The notes beneath the pieces were generated by a model that saw nothing but the letters and a program-made list of their open reading frames with translations, was not told where the DNA came from and did no database searches. Made by a program: the position numbers and the translations under genes. A stretch of DNA of 64,000 nt from the NCBI GenBank assembly GCA_964462585.1, contig CAYXAK010000002.1, positions 1-64,000 on the forward strand. The letters are read 5' to 3'. Below, piece after piece: positions 17,011 through 26,420 of this stretch; the stretch's first letter is position 1; every line of letters starts with the position of its first letter. The stretch comes from Halarsenatibacter sp964462585. GTDB lineage: Bacteria > Bacillota > Halanaerobiia > Halanaerobiales > Halarsenatibacteraceae.

Positions 17011-17415
17011 ATGAAGAAAATACTCGTCATTCATTCACAGGAGGGTGGAGCGGTCGAGGTGGCCCGCGGGATCAAAGAGGGTGCGGAAAATCAGGGCCAT
17101 AGAGTCGATATCATAAAGGCCTCTGTCAGGGGGGAGGAGATAAGCTTTCATCCCTATGATCTGGTTATAGTCGGCAGCCCCAAAACGGGTCTGATCAAGG
17201 GCCGGCCTGCTGCCGATATAGCCCCCACACTGGAGCGCTGCAAGCGAACTGTGGGCCAGGAATGCTATGCATATATAACCCCCTCGCTCATCGGCAGCAC
17301 CAGAGCATTGCGCAATTTAATGGAGGAGATGGAAAAGCATGGCTGTGTGGTCAGGGATTTTGCCACACTGAAAAAGAAAGAGGAGGGAATGGAATTTGCC
17401 CGTGAGAGAATATAG
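17011..17415 (+). CDS. Flavodoxin-like domain protein
   Basis: About 134 residues with a flavodoxin-like fold: strand plus FMN-phosphate-type loop ILVIHSQEGGAVEVARGI at the N-terminus, then DLVIVGSPKTGLIKGRPA in the middle. It is shorter and more divergent than true flavodoxins and lacks obvious acidic FMN-binding loops, so electron transfer is not assured. The ATG at 17011 is preferred over the one at 16981, because GGAAGGAGAGGG lies between them. It precedes argS by 35 bases and may be co-transcribed with it. Confidence 0.62.
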   Translation: MKKILVIHSQEGGAVEVARGIKEGAENQGHRVDIIKASVRGEEISFHPYDLVIVGSPKTGLIKGRPAADIAPTLERCKRTVGQECYAYITPSLIGSTRALRNLMEEMEKHGCVVRDFATLKKKEEGMEFARERI

Positions 17416-17450
17416 GCCCAACAAGTATAAGGAATTCAGGAAGGAGTGCA

Positions 17451-19130
17451 GTGCAGTTTATGTCTTTTAATCCCGTCAGAGAGATAGAGGAAGAGCTGAT
17501 CGAAGTACTGGAAAAAGCCAGGGATAGAGTGCTGGCAGATGATCTGGATGGTGAAGAGCTCCCTCCGATTGAGGTTGAGGTTCCGCGCGAGGATGAGCAC
17601 GGCGATTATGCCAGCAATCTGGCTCTGTCCCTGGGCGGCAAACTGGAAAAAAACCCCCGCCAGCTGGCAGAGGAGATCTCAGCTGAGATCGATTCTGAAC
17701 TCGTGGAGAGGGTCGAGGTGGCCGGACCGGGTTTTATCAATTTCTGGCTGGATGAGTCCTGGCTCTATGGGACTGCACGTCATATCACAGAGCTGGGAGA
17801 GGATTACGGCCGCACCGATTATGGCCGGGGTGAGAGAGTTCAGGTTGAATTTGTCAGTGTAAACCCCACCGGTCCCCTGCATGTGGGGCACAGCCGGGGT
17901 GCCGTTGTCGGAGATACACTGGCATCCATTATGGACAGAGCCGGTTTTGAGGTTGAGAGAGAATACCTCATAAATGATGCCGGCAATCAGATGGATCTTC
18001 TGGGCCGCTCTACATATCTCCGCTATCTGGAGCTCTTCGGTGAGGAGATAGAGATGCCCGAGAACAGCTACAGGGGAGATTACGTAAAGGATATAGCCCG
18101 TGAGCTCAGGGATGAGCATGGTTCTAAGCTGAGAGAGATCGAGGAGGAAGCAGTCGAGATAGCCCGGGAATTTGCCTATGAACGCGTGCTGGCCATCATC
18201 AAAAGAGATCTAAATGATTTCGGCATAGAATTTGACAACTGGTTCAGCGAGAGAACACTGCATGAAGAAGGACGCATAGAAAAGGCTGTGGAGACACTGC
18301 GCGAGAAAGGCTATATCTATGAAGAGGAAGGGGCCACCTGGTTTGCAGCTTCTGAGCTCGGAGATGACAAGGACAGGGTGGTCATAAAATCCGACGGTTC
18401 CCCCACCTATATGGGGGCAGATATCGCCTACCATCAGGACAAAGTTGACCGGGGTTTCGATAAGCTCATAAACGTCTGGGGGGCCGATCACCACGGCTAC
18501 ATAGATCGGATGAAAGCCTCTATCGAAGCCCTGGGCTATGACCGCGATATGCTGGAGATAATAATTGTGCAGATGGTCAATCTCATCCGGGGTGGGGAGA
18601 CACTGCCCATGTCCAAGCGCGAGGGTGAGTTTGTCACCATGCGCGAGCTGATGGAGGAAGTGGGCCTGGATGCAGCCCGCTATTTCTTCATCATGCGCAG
18701 CACTGACAGCCATTTCGATTTTGATCTGGACCTGGCCCGGGAGGAATCGACCGACAACCCGGTCTACTATATCCAGTATGCACATGCCCGCATCTGCAGC
18801 ATGCTGGAAAGAGCTGATGAAGAACTGCAGGCAGATGCAGACGGTGCCGAACTTGAGCTTCTGGACAGTGAGGCAGAAAAGGAGCTGCTGGAATATCTGG
18901 CCTGCTTTCCCGAGGAGATCAGGGAGGCGGCCCGTCTTAGAGCTCCCCACAGGCTGGCAAATTATATCTATGATCTGGCCAATGCCTTCCACGTCTTCTA
19001 CAACAAGTGTCAGGTTCTGAGCGATGATCGCCAGCAGAGCCTGGCCCGGCTCAAACTCGTTCAGGCCACCCGGCAGGTGCTCGTAAATGCTCTCGATCTC
19101 ATAGGCGTGTCCGCACCGGAAGAGATGTGA
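17451..19130 (+). CDS. argS: Arginyl-tRNA synthetase
   Basis: Class I synthetase that charges tRNA-Arg; 559 residues is the normal length. The N-terminal Add-1 domain recognises the tRNA D-loop. The HIGH motif reads HVGH in NPTGPLHVGHSRGAVVGD, and the KMSKS equivalent reads LPMSKREGEFVT, as usual in ArgRS. The C-terminal DALR anticodon-binding domain ends with LVNALDLIGVSAPEEM. The start is GTG at 17451 with AAGGAG 4 bases before it; an ATG at 17460 is a close alternative. argS next to pyrG matches Bacillus gene order. Confidence 0.96.
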   Translation: MQFMSFNPVREIEEELIEVLEKARDRVLADDLDGEELPPIEVEVPREDEHGDYASNLALSLGGKLEKNPRQLAEEISAEIDSELVERVEVAGPGFINFWLDESWLYGTARHITELGEDYGRTDYGRGERVQVEFVSVNPTGPLHVGHSRGAVVGDTLASIMDRAGFEVEREYLINDAGNQMDLLGRSTYLRYLELFGEEIEMPENSYRGDYVKDIARELRDEHGSKLREIEEEAVEIAREFAYERVLAIIKRDLNDFGIEFDNWFSERTLHEEGRIEKAVETLREKGYIYEEEGATWFAASELGDDKDRVVIKSDGSPTYMGADIAYHQDKVDRGFDKLINVWGADHHGYIDRMKASIEALGYDRDMLEIIIVQMVNLIRGGETLPMSKREGEFVTMRELMEEVGLDAARYFFIMRSTDSHFDFDLDLAREESTDNPVYYIQYAHARICSMLERADEELQADADGAELELLDSEAEKELLEYLACFPEEIREAARLRAPHRLANYIYDLANAFHVFYNKCQVLSDDRQQSLARLKLVQATRQVLVNALDLIGVSAPEEM

Positions 19131-19144
19131 GGGGGATGAGTCAG

Positions 19145-20749
19145 ATGACAGACTATATATTCGTAACAGGTGGAGTTGTCTCCGCTCTGGGCAAGGGCAT
19201 CACCGCAGCATCGCTGGGCAGACTGCTCAAGAGCCGGGGAGTCGATGTGACAATTCAGAAGTTCGATCCCTATATAAATGTCGATCCGGGCACGATGAGC
19301 CCCTATCAGCACGGTGAAGTATTTGTGACGGATGATGGGGCCGAGACAGACCTTGATCTCGGACATTATGAGAGGTTTATCGACACCAATCTGAGCCAGA
19401 ATAACAATGTGACCACAGGTATGGTCTATGGCAGTGTTATTCAGAAGGAAAGAGAGGGGGAATATCTGGGGGCAACTGTTCAGGTCATCCCCCATATAAC
19501 CGATGAGATAAAATCAAGAATAAGGCGGGCCGGTCAGGAAGGTGATTATGATGTGGTTATCACCGAGATAGGCGGCACTGTAGGCGATATTGAGGGTCTT
19601 CCCTTCCTGGAGGCCATCCGCCAGATGAAGGGTGATTTAGGACCTGATAGGGTCTGCTATATCCACTGTACACTTATCCCCTATCTCAAAACGGCAGGTG
19701 AACTCAAGACCAAGCCCACCCAGCACAGTGTCAAGGAGCTGCGCAGCATCGGAATTCATCCTGGCATCATAGTCTGCAGATCCGACCGGGAGCTGACAGA
19801 GGAGGTCAAGGATAAGATCTCCCTCTTCGGCGATATTGAGCGGGAGGCTGTCATAGAGGCTGTGGACTGTGAACAGATCTATGAAATGCCCCTCAACCTG
19901 GAAGATGAGGGTATGGATGAGATTGTAATCGATAAACTCAATCTGGAGACAGAGGAACCGGACCTCAAGTTCTGGCGGCGCCTTGTGGATAAAATGAAAG
20001 ACCGCTCAGAACAGGTCGATATAGCCGTTGTGGGCAAATATGTGGAACTGCCCGATGCCTATCTCAGCATTATCGAAGCCCTGGACCATGCCGGCATACC
20101 CCAGGATTGTGAGGTCGATATAACCTGGATATCCTCGGAGGATATAGAGGAGCGCGAAGATCTAAACTCCCTCCTGGAGGGCGTCGATGGTATGCTCATT
20201 CCGGGTGGATTTGGAGAAAGGGGAATAGAAGGCAAAGTGCGCGCTGTCAACTATGCCCGCAGAGAGGGCCTTCCCTTCTTCGGTATCTGTCTGGGGATGC
20301 AGTGTGCAGTAATAGAGTATGCCCGCAATGAGGCCGGTCTGCCCGGTGCCAGCACCACCGAGGTCGACCCCGAATGCCAGGACCCCGTCATCGATCTCAT
20401 GCCCGAGCAGCAGGATATCGAGAAGATGGGCGGCAGCATGCGCCTGGGACGCTATCCCTGCAGCCTGGAAGAAGGGACTAAAGCACGTGAGCTCTACGGC
20501 CAGGAGATCGTCTACGAGCGTCATCGTCACCGCTATGAATTCAACAACAGGTACAGATCCATACTGGAGGAAAAGGGCCTTAAGCTGGCCGGCTTCTCCC
20601 CGGATGATCGCCTGGTTGAGGCCGTGGAGATCGAGGATCACCCCTGGTTTGTAGGTGTCCAGTATCATCCCGAATTCACCTCCCGCCCCAATGATCCCCA
20701 TCCCCTTTTCGTGGGATTTGTGGCGGCGGCCCTGACAAAGGAGGAATAG
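19145..20749 (+). CDS. pyrG: CTP synthase
   Basis: Converts UTP, ATP and glutamine to CTP. The 534-residue protein has the synthetase domain at the N-terminus (YIFVTGGVVSALGKGITAASL with the P-loop) and a class I glutamine amidotransferase domain at the C-terminus, with the nucleophilic Cys in GICLGMQCAV and the His-Glu pair in GVQYHPEFTSRP. The ATG at 19145 is chosen because AGGGGG lies 9 bases upstream and the protein then begins MTDYIF, as in relatives. An upstream GTG at 19127 overlaps the argS stop. Co-transcription with argS is likely. Confidence 0.96.
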   Translation: MTDYIFVTGGVVSALGKGITAASLGRLLKSRGVDVTIQKFDPYINVDPGTMSPYQHGEVFVTDDGAETDLDLGHYERFIDTNLSQNNNVTTGMVYGSVIQKEREGEYLGATVQVIPHITDEIKSRIRRAGQEGDYDVVITEIGGTVGDIEGLPFLEAIRQMKGDLGPDRVCYIHCTLIPYLKTAGELKTKPTQHSVKELRSIGIHPGIIVCRSDRELTEEVKDKISLFGDIEREAVIEAVDCEQIYEMPLNLEDEGMDEIVIDKLNLETEEPDLKFWRRLVDKMKDRSEQVDIAVVGKYVELPDAYLSIIEALDHAGIPQDCEVDITWISSEDIEEREDLNSLLEGVDGMLIPGGFGERGIEGKVRAVNYARREGLPFFGICLGMQCAVIEYARNEAGLPGASTTEVDPECQDPVIDLMPEQQDIEKMGGSMRLGRYPCSLEEGTKARELYGQEIVYERHRHRYEFNNRYRSILEEKGLKLAGFSPDDRLVEAVEIEDHPWFVGVQYHPEFTSRPNDPHPLFVGFVAAALTKEE

Positions 20750-20755
20750 CAGCCA

Positions 20756-21400
20756 ATGTCTGAAATGATAGGTGCAGAGGAGGTAAAGGAGCTTTTTGAA
20801 GATGGTCAGACTGTTATGGTGGCCGGGTTTCTGGAGGTAGGAAGCCCCGATGCTCTCATCGAACTTCTGCTGGAGAGCGGTGCGGAGGATCTGACACTGA
20901 TCACCAATGATACGGGATTTGCCGGAGGCTCGGTGGGGTCACTCATCTCCCGGCGCCGCGTGAAAAAAGTCATCTGCTGCCATATCGGCACAAATGAGGA
21001 TTCCGGCCGGCAGTTAGGTGAAGGAGAGCTGGAAGTTGAACTGATCCCCCAGGGCACACTTATCGAGCAGATCAGGGCCGCAGGAGCCGGTCTGGGCGGA
21101 GTACTGACTCCGGTCGGTGTGGGCACCGAGGCGGCCGAAGGCCGCAGAATCATCGAGGTCGGGGGCGAGGAATACATACTGGCAGAGCCGCTTCCGGCTG
21201 ATGTCGCCCTGATTAAAGGCTGCCGGGCTGATGAAAAGGGCAATTTAATCCATCGCCGCGCAGCCCGCAACTACAATCCGATTGTGGCCATGGCCGGAGA
21301 TACCGTAATCGCCGAGGCCGAAGAGATAGCAGCAAAAGGTGAGATAGACCCCGATGATGTAATGACACCGGGTATCTTTGTGGACCATCTGCTCAAGTGA
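20756..21400 (+). CDS. 3-oxoacid/acetoacetate-type CoA-transferase, subunit A
   Basis: 214-residue alpha subunit of a family I CoA-transferase that moves CoA between acetate, acetoacetate or butyrate-type acids. Family marks are VMVAGFLEVGSPDALIELL, ITNDTGFAGGSVG, and KGCRADEKGNLIHRRAARNYNP near the C-terminus. It starts 6 bases after pyrG, so read-through from pyrG is possible. The partner beta subunit is at 22634, with a thiolase between them, an unusual split of the two subunits. Substrate choice among this family cannot be read from sequence. Confidence 0.92.
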   Translation: MSEMIGAEEVKELFEDGQTVMVAGFLEVGSPDALIELLLESGAEDLTLITNDTGFAGGSVGSLISRRRVKKVICCHIGTNEDSGRQLGEGELEVELIPQGTLIEQIRAAGAGLGGVLTPVGVGTEAAEGRRIIEVGGEEYILAEPLPADVALIKGCRADEKGNLIHRRAARNYNPIVAMAGDTVIAEAEEIAAKGEIDPDDVMTPGIFVDHLLK

Positions 21401-21426
21401 TCTCCAACAATGAGGAGGGGGATAAA

Positions 21427-22599
21427 ATGGATAAGAAGAAAGCGGTTATCGTCAGCGCCGTCAGAACTCCCGTCGGCAGCTTCGGTAAGAGTCTGAGCGG
21501 CATACCTGCAGTTGAGCTGGGTTCGATAGTTATAAGAGAGGCTCTGGACAGGGCCGATATTGAGGGTGAAGAGGTGGGCGAGGTCATAATGGGCAACGTT
21601 CTCCAGGGCGGTCTGGGACAGAATCCCGCCCGCCAGGCTTCTCTGGGTGCTGACCTGCCCGATACCGTGCCGGCTATGACCATAAACAAAGTATGTGCTT
21701 CTGCTCTTAAATCCGTCAATCTGGCCGCCCAGGCCATACAGCTGGGGGAAAAGGATATAGTTGTGGCTGGGGGCATGGAGAATATGAGCAGGGCCGGACA
21801 TTATCTCGATGATCTCCGCTCCGGCAAGATGATGGGTGACAGCGAGCTGGTCGATCTCATGGTCCACGATGGGCTCTGGGATGTCTTCAACGACTGCCAT
21901 ATGGGAATTACAGCCGAGAATCTGGCCCGGGATTATGATATATCCCGGCAGGAACAGGATGAATTCGCCGCCGCCAGCCAGAACAAAGCTGAAAAGGCCT
22001 GGCAGGAAGGACGCTTCGCAGAGGAGATAGTGCCGGTGAAGATCGGCGAGGACGAGGAATTCACCGAGGATGAGCATTATCGCAAAGGTGTCACGGCCGA
22101 AAAGCTGTCAGGTTTAAACCCCGCCTTCGAAAAGGACGGCACCGTCACTGCCGGCAATGCCTCCGGTATCAATGACGGAGCTGCGGCAGTTGTGCTGATG
22201 AGCCGGGATAAAGCAGCTGAGCTGGGTGTTGAGCCCCTGGCCGCATTCCAGGAACATGCCTCAGCCGGTGTGGATCCGGCTATCATGGGCATAGGGCCCG
22301 TGCCCGCCACCAGAATGGTGCTGGAGAAGGCCGATTTGGAGATAGATGATATCGAGCTGGTCGAGGCCAATGAGGCCTTTGCCGCGCAGTCACTGGCGGT
22401 GCTGGATGAGCTCGATTTCTCCCGCGATATAGTCAATGTCAATGGAGGCGCAATCGCCCTGGGCCATCCCATAGGTGCCAGCGGTGCCCGCATTCTGGTC
22501 ACACTGCTCCATGAAATGGTCAAGAGAGATGTCAAAAATGGTCTGGCCACACTCTGTGTGGGCGGCGGCCATGGCGTTACTACACTCGTCTCTCGCTGA
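21427..22599 (+). CDS. Acetyl-CoA C-acetyltransferase (thiolase)
   Basis: 390-residue thiolase that makes or cleaves acetoacetyl-CoA. The N-terminal active-site cysteine is in TINKVCASALKSVNLA. The C-terminal motifs are VNGGAIALGHPIGASGARIL (His) and LATLCVGGGHGVTTL (second Cys). The ATG at 21427 is chosen because GAGGAGGGGG lies 6 bases before it; the frame is open further up to 21397, overlapping the CoA-transferase A gene. It supplies the substrate for the 3-hydroxyacyl-CoA dehydrogenase and CoA-transferase of the same cassette. Confidence 0.95.
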   Translation: MDKKKAVIVSAVRTPVGSFGKSLSGIPAVELGSIVIREALDRADIEGEEVGEVIMGNVLQGGLGQNPARQASLGADLPDTVPAMTINKVCASALKSVNLAAQAIQLGEKDIVVAGGMENMSRAGHYLDDLRSGKMMGDSELVDLMVHDGLWDVFNDCHMGITAENLARDYDISRQEQDEFAAASQNKAEKAWQEGRFAEEIVPVKIGEDEEFTEDEHYRKGVTAEKLSGLNPAFEKDGTVTAGNASGINDGAAAVVLMSRDKAAELGVEPLAAFQEHASAGVDPAIMGIGPVPATRMVLEKADLEIDDIELVEANEAFAAQSLAVLDELDFSRDIVNVNGGAIALGHPIGASGARILVTLLHEMVKRDVKNGLATLCVGGGHGVTTLVSR

Positions 22600-22633
22600 A
22601 CCCGATCAGCCAGTTTAAGGGGGGGTAATTTAC

Positions 22634-23287
22634 ATGTCGGAGAAAAAGCCCAGGATCGCCCGCAGGGTAGCGCAGGAACTTGAGGATGGAGAGCTTGTTA
22701 ACCTCGGTATAGGTCTGCCCACAATGGTGGCCGACTATATCCCGGATGATATAGATATCACACTCCACTCTGAGAATGGTTTTGTGGGTCTGGGGCCCAC
22801 ACCTCCGGAGGGTGAGGAGGATAAGGACCTGATCAATGCCGGGGGTCAGCCCGTCACCATCAGAGAGGGAGGGGCTTTCTTTGATTCTGCCACCTCATTT
22901 GCTATAATCAGAGGGGGGCATCTGGATACCACCGTACTGGGTGCGCTGGAAGTTGATGCCGGAGGCAATCTGGCCAACTGGAAGATACCGGAAAAATTTG
23001 TGCCCGGCATGGGTGGGGCCATGGACCTGACCACAGGAGCCCGCAGGGTAATAGTGGCCACAACCCACACCACCCGCAGAGGTGACAGCAAGATAGTGCA
23101 GGACTGCGATCTGCCCCTGACGGCAGCCGGTGAGGTAGATCTAATCGTGACAGAGCTGGCCCTCTTTTCTGTGGAGGAGGATGGTCTGCTGCTGCTGGAA
23201 AAAGAGGAGAGCACGGAGATCGAGGAGATAGAAAAAATGACCGATGCAGATTTTGAGATCAGCGAGCGGTTAGGAGTATTTGCCTGA
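22634..23287 (+). CDS. 3-oxoacid/acetoacetate-type CoA-transferase, subunit B
   Basis: 217-residue beta subunit; the catalytic glutamate that forms the CoA thioester lies in HSENGFVGLGP (about residues 48-58). Other marks are LVNLGIGLPTMVADYI, GGHLDTTVLGALEVD and KFVPGMGGAMDL. Length is normal. It pairs with subunit A at 20756. The nearby thiolase and dehydrogenase suggest acetoacetyl-CoA or butyryl-CoA as a physiological substrate, which is an inference. Confidence 0.94.
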   Translation: MSEKKPRIARRVAQELEDGELVNLGIGLPTMVADYIPDDIDITLHSENGFVGLGPTPPEGEEDKDLINAGGQPVTIREGGAFFDSATSFAIIRGGHLDTTVLGALEVDAGGNLANWKIPEKFVPGMGGAMDLTTGARRVIVATTHTTRRGDSKIVQDCDLPLTAAGEVDLIVTELALFSVEEDGLLLLEKEESTEIEEIEKMTDADFEISERLGVFA

Positions 23288-23331
23288 TGATCGTTATTCG
23301 TTAAATGCAGCAAGTCCGGGAGGTATGAGGT

Positions 23332-24102
23332 GTGAATTATCAGTATATCAGTCTGGAAAGAGATAGACCGCTTTCGCTCGTTACGCTAAACAGGCCGGAG
23401 GTTATGAACGCCTATCACAAGGAGATGCTGCTGGAGCTTAAGAACGGGCTGGAGGAGCTGGAGCGCGAGGATGAGATCAAGGTGATCATCCTCACCGGCA
23501 TGGGTTCTAAATCCTTCAGCGTGGGAGCTGATCTTGACTGGCTGGAAGATCTCACTCCCACTTCAGCCCGGGAGCTCTCACGGCTGGGGCAGTCGATATG
23601 CGGAAATCTGGAGAAGACCAGCAAGGTCACACTGGCAGCGATCAACGGCTATGCCCTGGGGGGAGGGATGGAGCTGGCCCTCTCCTGTGATCTGCGCCTG
23701 GCTTCAAGCCGGGCCCGTTTCGGCCAGCCCGAGGTGCGCCTGGGACTTGTGCCCAGCTTTGACGGCACGCAGAGGCTGCCCCGCATAATCGGCATGGGCA
23801 GGGCCAAGGAGCTTATGTTCACAGGCAAGATCATCGATGCCAGTGAGGCCTATGATATCGGCCTCATAAATCGGCTTGTCACACCCCGGGATCTGATCAG
23901 ATCAAGCCGAAAGCTGGGCCAGGAGATAGCCAGCCAGTCCTCACAGGCTGTGGGCTTGATAAAATCAGCCATTAACCACGGCATCAAGGAGGGCCATCTC
24001 TCCGGCAGCAGCTACGAGACTGAAGCCTTTGGAACCTGTTTTGCCGATGAAGAATATACGGATCGCTTTGATGAGCTCAAGGGATTTATCGACGATGTCT
24101 GA
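23332..24102 (+). CDS. Enoyl-CoA hydratase/isomerase family protein (crotonase 1)
   Basis: 256-residue crotonase-fold protein. The oxyanion-hole loop is KSFSVGADLDWL, and the two catalytic glutamates are in ALGGGMELALSCDL and FGQPEVRLGLVP. The usual GGTQR reads FDGTQR here, a difference from the second paralogue at 25587. It would hydrate a 2-enoyl-CoA such as crotonyl-CoA, but isomerase or other crotonase-family activities cannot be excluded. The start is GTG at 23332 with GGAGG 8 bases upstream. Confidence 0.87.
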   Translation: MNYQYISLERDRPLSLVTLNRPEVMNAYHKEMLLELKNGLEELEREDEIKVIILTGMGSKSFSVGADLDWLEDLTPTSARELSRLGQSICGNLEKTSKVTLAAINGYALGGGMELALSCDLRLASSRARFGQPEVRLGLVPSFDGTQRLPRIIGMGRAKELMFTGKIIDASEAYDIGLINRLVTPRDLIRSSRKLGQEIASQSSQAVGLIKSAINHGIKEGHLSGSSYETEAFGTCFADEEYTDRFDELKGFIDDV

Positions 24103-24120
24103 GAGAAGGAGGTATTACAG

Positions 24121-24714
24121 GTGCAGATACTCGGTGTCAATGGAAGTCCGGTGCAGCGGGGCAGCTACGCCCTTCTGCAGCAGGCACTGAAAGGTGCCCG
24201 CCGGGCGGGAGCGGACTCAGCCTTTCTCGATCTCAACGATTATACGATAGAGCACTGCCAGGGCTGTGACAGCTGTCTCAAAAGTGAGAGCTGTGTGCAG
24301 GAGGATGAGCTGGAAGATGTGGCCGATAGGCTGCCCCGGGCTGATGGCCTCATCTTCGCCGCTCCCTCTCATTTCGGCTCTGTTCCTGCCGCCATGAAGA
24401 ACTTCATGGACAGGACCAGATATCTCAAGATGAAAGGACATGTGCTGCAGGACAAACCCTTTGCCGCCATCTCCAGTTCGGGCCTAAAACACGGTGGAGC
24501 CGAGCATGTTATCTCCTCCCTGCACTATTATGCCCTGCTGCAGGGGATGGTTGTGGTGGGGGGAGTGGGAGATCCCCGCTTTGAGCCCAGCAGCGTGATC
24601 GGCACCCGCAAGGCCGATGATGGTTTTCGCAGGGTCTCTCAGGATACCGAGGCCCTTAAACTGGCGGGTAAGCTGGGAGAGCGCATGGTGGAGATATCAG
24701 AAAAAATGCAGTGA
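24121..24714 (+). CDS. Flavodoxin family/NADPH-dependent FMN reductase-like protein
   Basis: 197-residue flavoprotein with the FMN-reductase fold: LGVNGSPVQRGSYALL phosphate loop at the N-terminus and GLIFAAPSHFGSVPAAMKNF, the typical flavin-binding and dimer segment. Between them is a compact cysteine cluster, C-x2-C-x2-C-x5-C (HCQGCDSCLKSESC), as in iron-sulfur flavoproteins. It lies 18 bases after crotonase 1 and 11 before hbd, so it belongs to the cassette and may supply electrons to it. Its actual redox partner is unknown. Confidence 0.82.
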   Translation: MQILGVNGSPVQRGSYALLQQALKGARRAGADSAFLDLNDYTIEHCQGCDSCLKSESCVQEDELEDVADRLPRADGLIFAAPSHFGSVPAAMKNFMDRTRYLKMKGHVLQDKPFAAISSSGLKHGGAEHVISSLHYYALLQGMVVVGGVGDPRFEPSSVIGTRKADDGFRRVSQDTEALKLAGKLGERMVEISEKMQ

Positions 24715-24725
24715 GGTGATTATAT

Positions 24726-25571
24726 ATGGAAAAGATAGGTGTGATAGGTTCAGGCACCATGGGGGCAGGTATAGCTCAGCATCTGGCCACATCGGGCTGT
24801 GAGGTTGTCATGCACGATGTCAAATCACAGTATCTGGAAGACGGTATGGAGAGGATCGCATCATTTCTGAGCAGGAGCGTGGAGAAGGAAAAGCTGACCG
24901 AAGGGGAAAAGGAAGATATTCTCGAGGCAATCACCACCTCCACCGACCTCAAGATGATGAAGGACAGGGATCTGATCATAGAGGCGGCCACAGAGGATAT
25001 GGATGTCAAGAAGAAGATATTCCATGATCTGGATACCATCTGTCCTGAGGAGACGATCATCGCCACCAATACCTCCGCCCTGAGCATAACAGAGCTGGCC
25101 ACCAGCATTGAACGTCCGGAGAAGGTGCTGGGCATTCACTTCTTCAATCCGGTCCCCTTGATGGAGCTGGTGGAGTGTGTGCGTGCTCTGACCACCGATG
25201 ATGAGATCTACAGAGAATGCTGTGATTTTATCTCCTCCACCGGCAAAGAGGTGGTGGAGGTCAAAGAATCGCCCGGTTTTATAGTCAACAGAATTCTCAT
25301 TCCCATGATAAACGAAGCGGCCTTTCTGCTCCAGAACGGTGTGGCCTCAGCTGAAGATATAGATACGGCCATGAAAAAGGGAGCAAATCACCCCATAGGA
25401 CCTCTGGCCCTGGGAGATATGATAGGTCTCGATGTCTGTCTCTCCATAATGGAGACACTGCATGAGGAGATGGGTGAGGACAAATACCGTCCCTGTCAGC
25501 TGCTGCGCCGCAAAGTGAGGGCAGGACATCTGGGACGCAAGAGCGGCGGGGGATTTTACGAATACAGCTAA
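24726..25571 (+). CDS. hbd: 3-hydroxybutyryl-CoA dehydrogenase
   Basis: 281-residue short-form 3-hydroxyacyl-CoA dehydrogenase that interconverts acetoacetyl-CoA and 3-hydroxybutyryl-CoA with NAD(P)H. The Rossmann motif is GVIGSGTMGAGIAQHLA (5-21). The catalytic-histidine region is LGIHFFNPVPLMELVE, followed by KESPGFIVNRILIPMINEA. The C-terminal domain has HPIGPLALGDMIGLDV and ends with GRKSGGGFYEY. The size matches the clostridial Hbd group rather than multifunctional FadB. GAGGTG precedes the ATG. Confidence 0.95.
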   Translation: MEKIGVIGSGTMGAGIAQHLATSGCEVVMHDVKSQYLEDGMERIASFLSRSVEKEKLTEGEKEDILEAITTSTDLKMMKDRDLIIEAATEDMDVKKKIFHDLDTICPEETIIATNTSALSITELATSIERPEKVLGIHFFNPVPLMELVECVRALTTDDEIYRECCDFISSTGKEVVEVKESPGFIVNRILIPMINEAAFLLQNGVASAEDIDTAMKKGANHPIGPLALGDMIGLDVCLSIMETLHEEMGEDKYRPCQLLRRKVRAGHLGRKSGGGFYEYS

Positions 25572-25586
25572 CTGGAGGGGATTAAG

Positions 25587-26387
25587 ATGGCCGATATCTT
25601 TCAGGAGGAATTTGAGAGCATTGATGTAAAGCAGTGTGATAATTATGCCCTGCTCGTTATCGACAGGCCGGAGAAGATGAATGTGATCAACTCCACCGTC
25701 ATCCAGGAGATGAAAAGATCTCTGCTCAGGCTGGAAGAGATAAAGGATGTGAGAGCCCTTATCATAACCGGCAGGGGTGAGAGGGCCTTTGCCGCCGGTG
25801 CCGATGTGGGTGAGATGAAAGATCTAAGCCCCTCTAAGGCCCGCGATTTTGCCCGGGAAGGCCATCAGCTTATGCAGCAGATCGAGGAGTTTCCCCGTCC
25901 TGTTATAGCCGCGGTCAGAGGATATGCTCTGGGAGGCGGGCAGGAGCTGATGCTGGCCTGTGATCTGGTCATAGCCGGAGAGGGGGCTGAATTCGGTCAG
26001 CCCGAGACTTCTCTGGGCATCATGCCCGGCTATGGTGCCACACAGCGCCTGCCCCGGCAGATAGGTGAACGCCGGGCCAAGTATCTTCTCTATACGGGAG
26101 AGCGCATCCCGGCAGAGAGGGCACTAAAATTCGGCCTCATCAACGAGGTCGTGCCGGCTGAGAGAGTCCAGGACAGGGCGGAGGAGCTGGCCGGGACCGT
26201 TGCCAGCAGAGCCCCTGTCGCTGTAAAACTGGCCAAGGAATCGATAAACTTCGGCCTCAACGAGGGCATCGATAAGGGAACCTCACATGAGATAAACGCC
26301 TTTTCCCTCTGCTTTAACACCAGGGATCAATCACACGGTTTTGAGGCCTTTATGGAGGGAGAAAAACCTGAATTTCAGGGCAGATGA
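25587..26387 (+). CDS. Enoyl-CoA hydratase (crotonase 2)
   Basis: 266-residue crotonase, closer to classical 3-hydroxybutyryl-CoA dehydratases than the paralogue at 23332. The oxyanion loop is RAFAAGADVGEM. The catalytic glutamates are in ALGGGQELMLACDL and FGQPETSLGIMPGYGATQRL. It follows hbd by 15 bases, so the pair would convert acetoacetyl-CoA to crotonyl-CoA through 3-hydroxybutyryl-CoA. No butyryl-CoA dehydrogenase or Etf gene is in the window, so the direction of flow is open. Confidence 0.92.
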   Translation: MADIFQEEFESIDVKQCDNYALLVIDRPEKMNVINSTVIQEMKRSLLRLEEIKDVRALIITGRGERAFAAGADVGEMKDLSPSKARDFAREGHQLMQQIEEFPRPVIAAVRGYALGGGQELMLACDLVIAGEGAEFGQPETSLGIMPGYGATQRLPRQIGERRAKYLLYTGERIPAERALKFGLINEVVPAERVQDRAEELAGTVASRAPVAVKLAKESINFGLNEGIDKGTSHEINAFSLCFNTRDQSHGFEAFMEGEKPEFQGR

Positions 26388-26420
26388 TAACAGCAATCCA
26401 GAAAGAAGGAGGCAGAAGAT

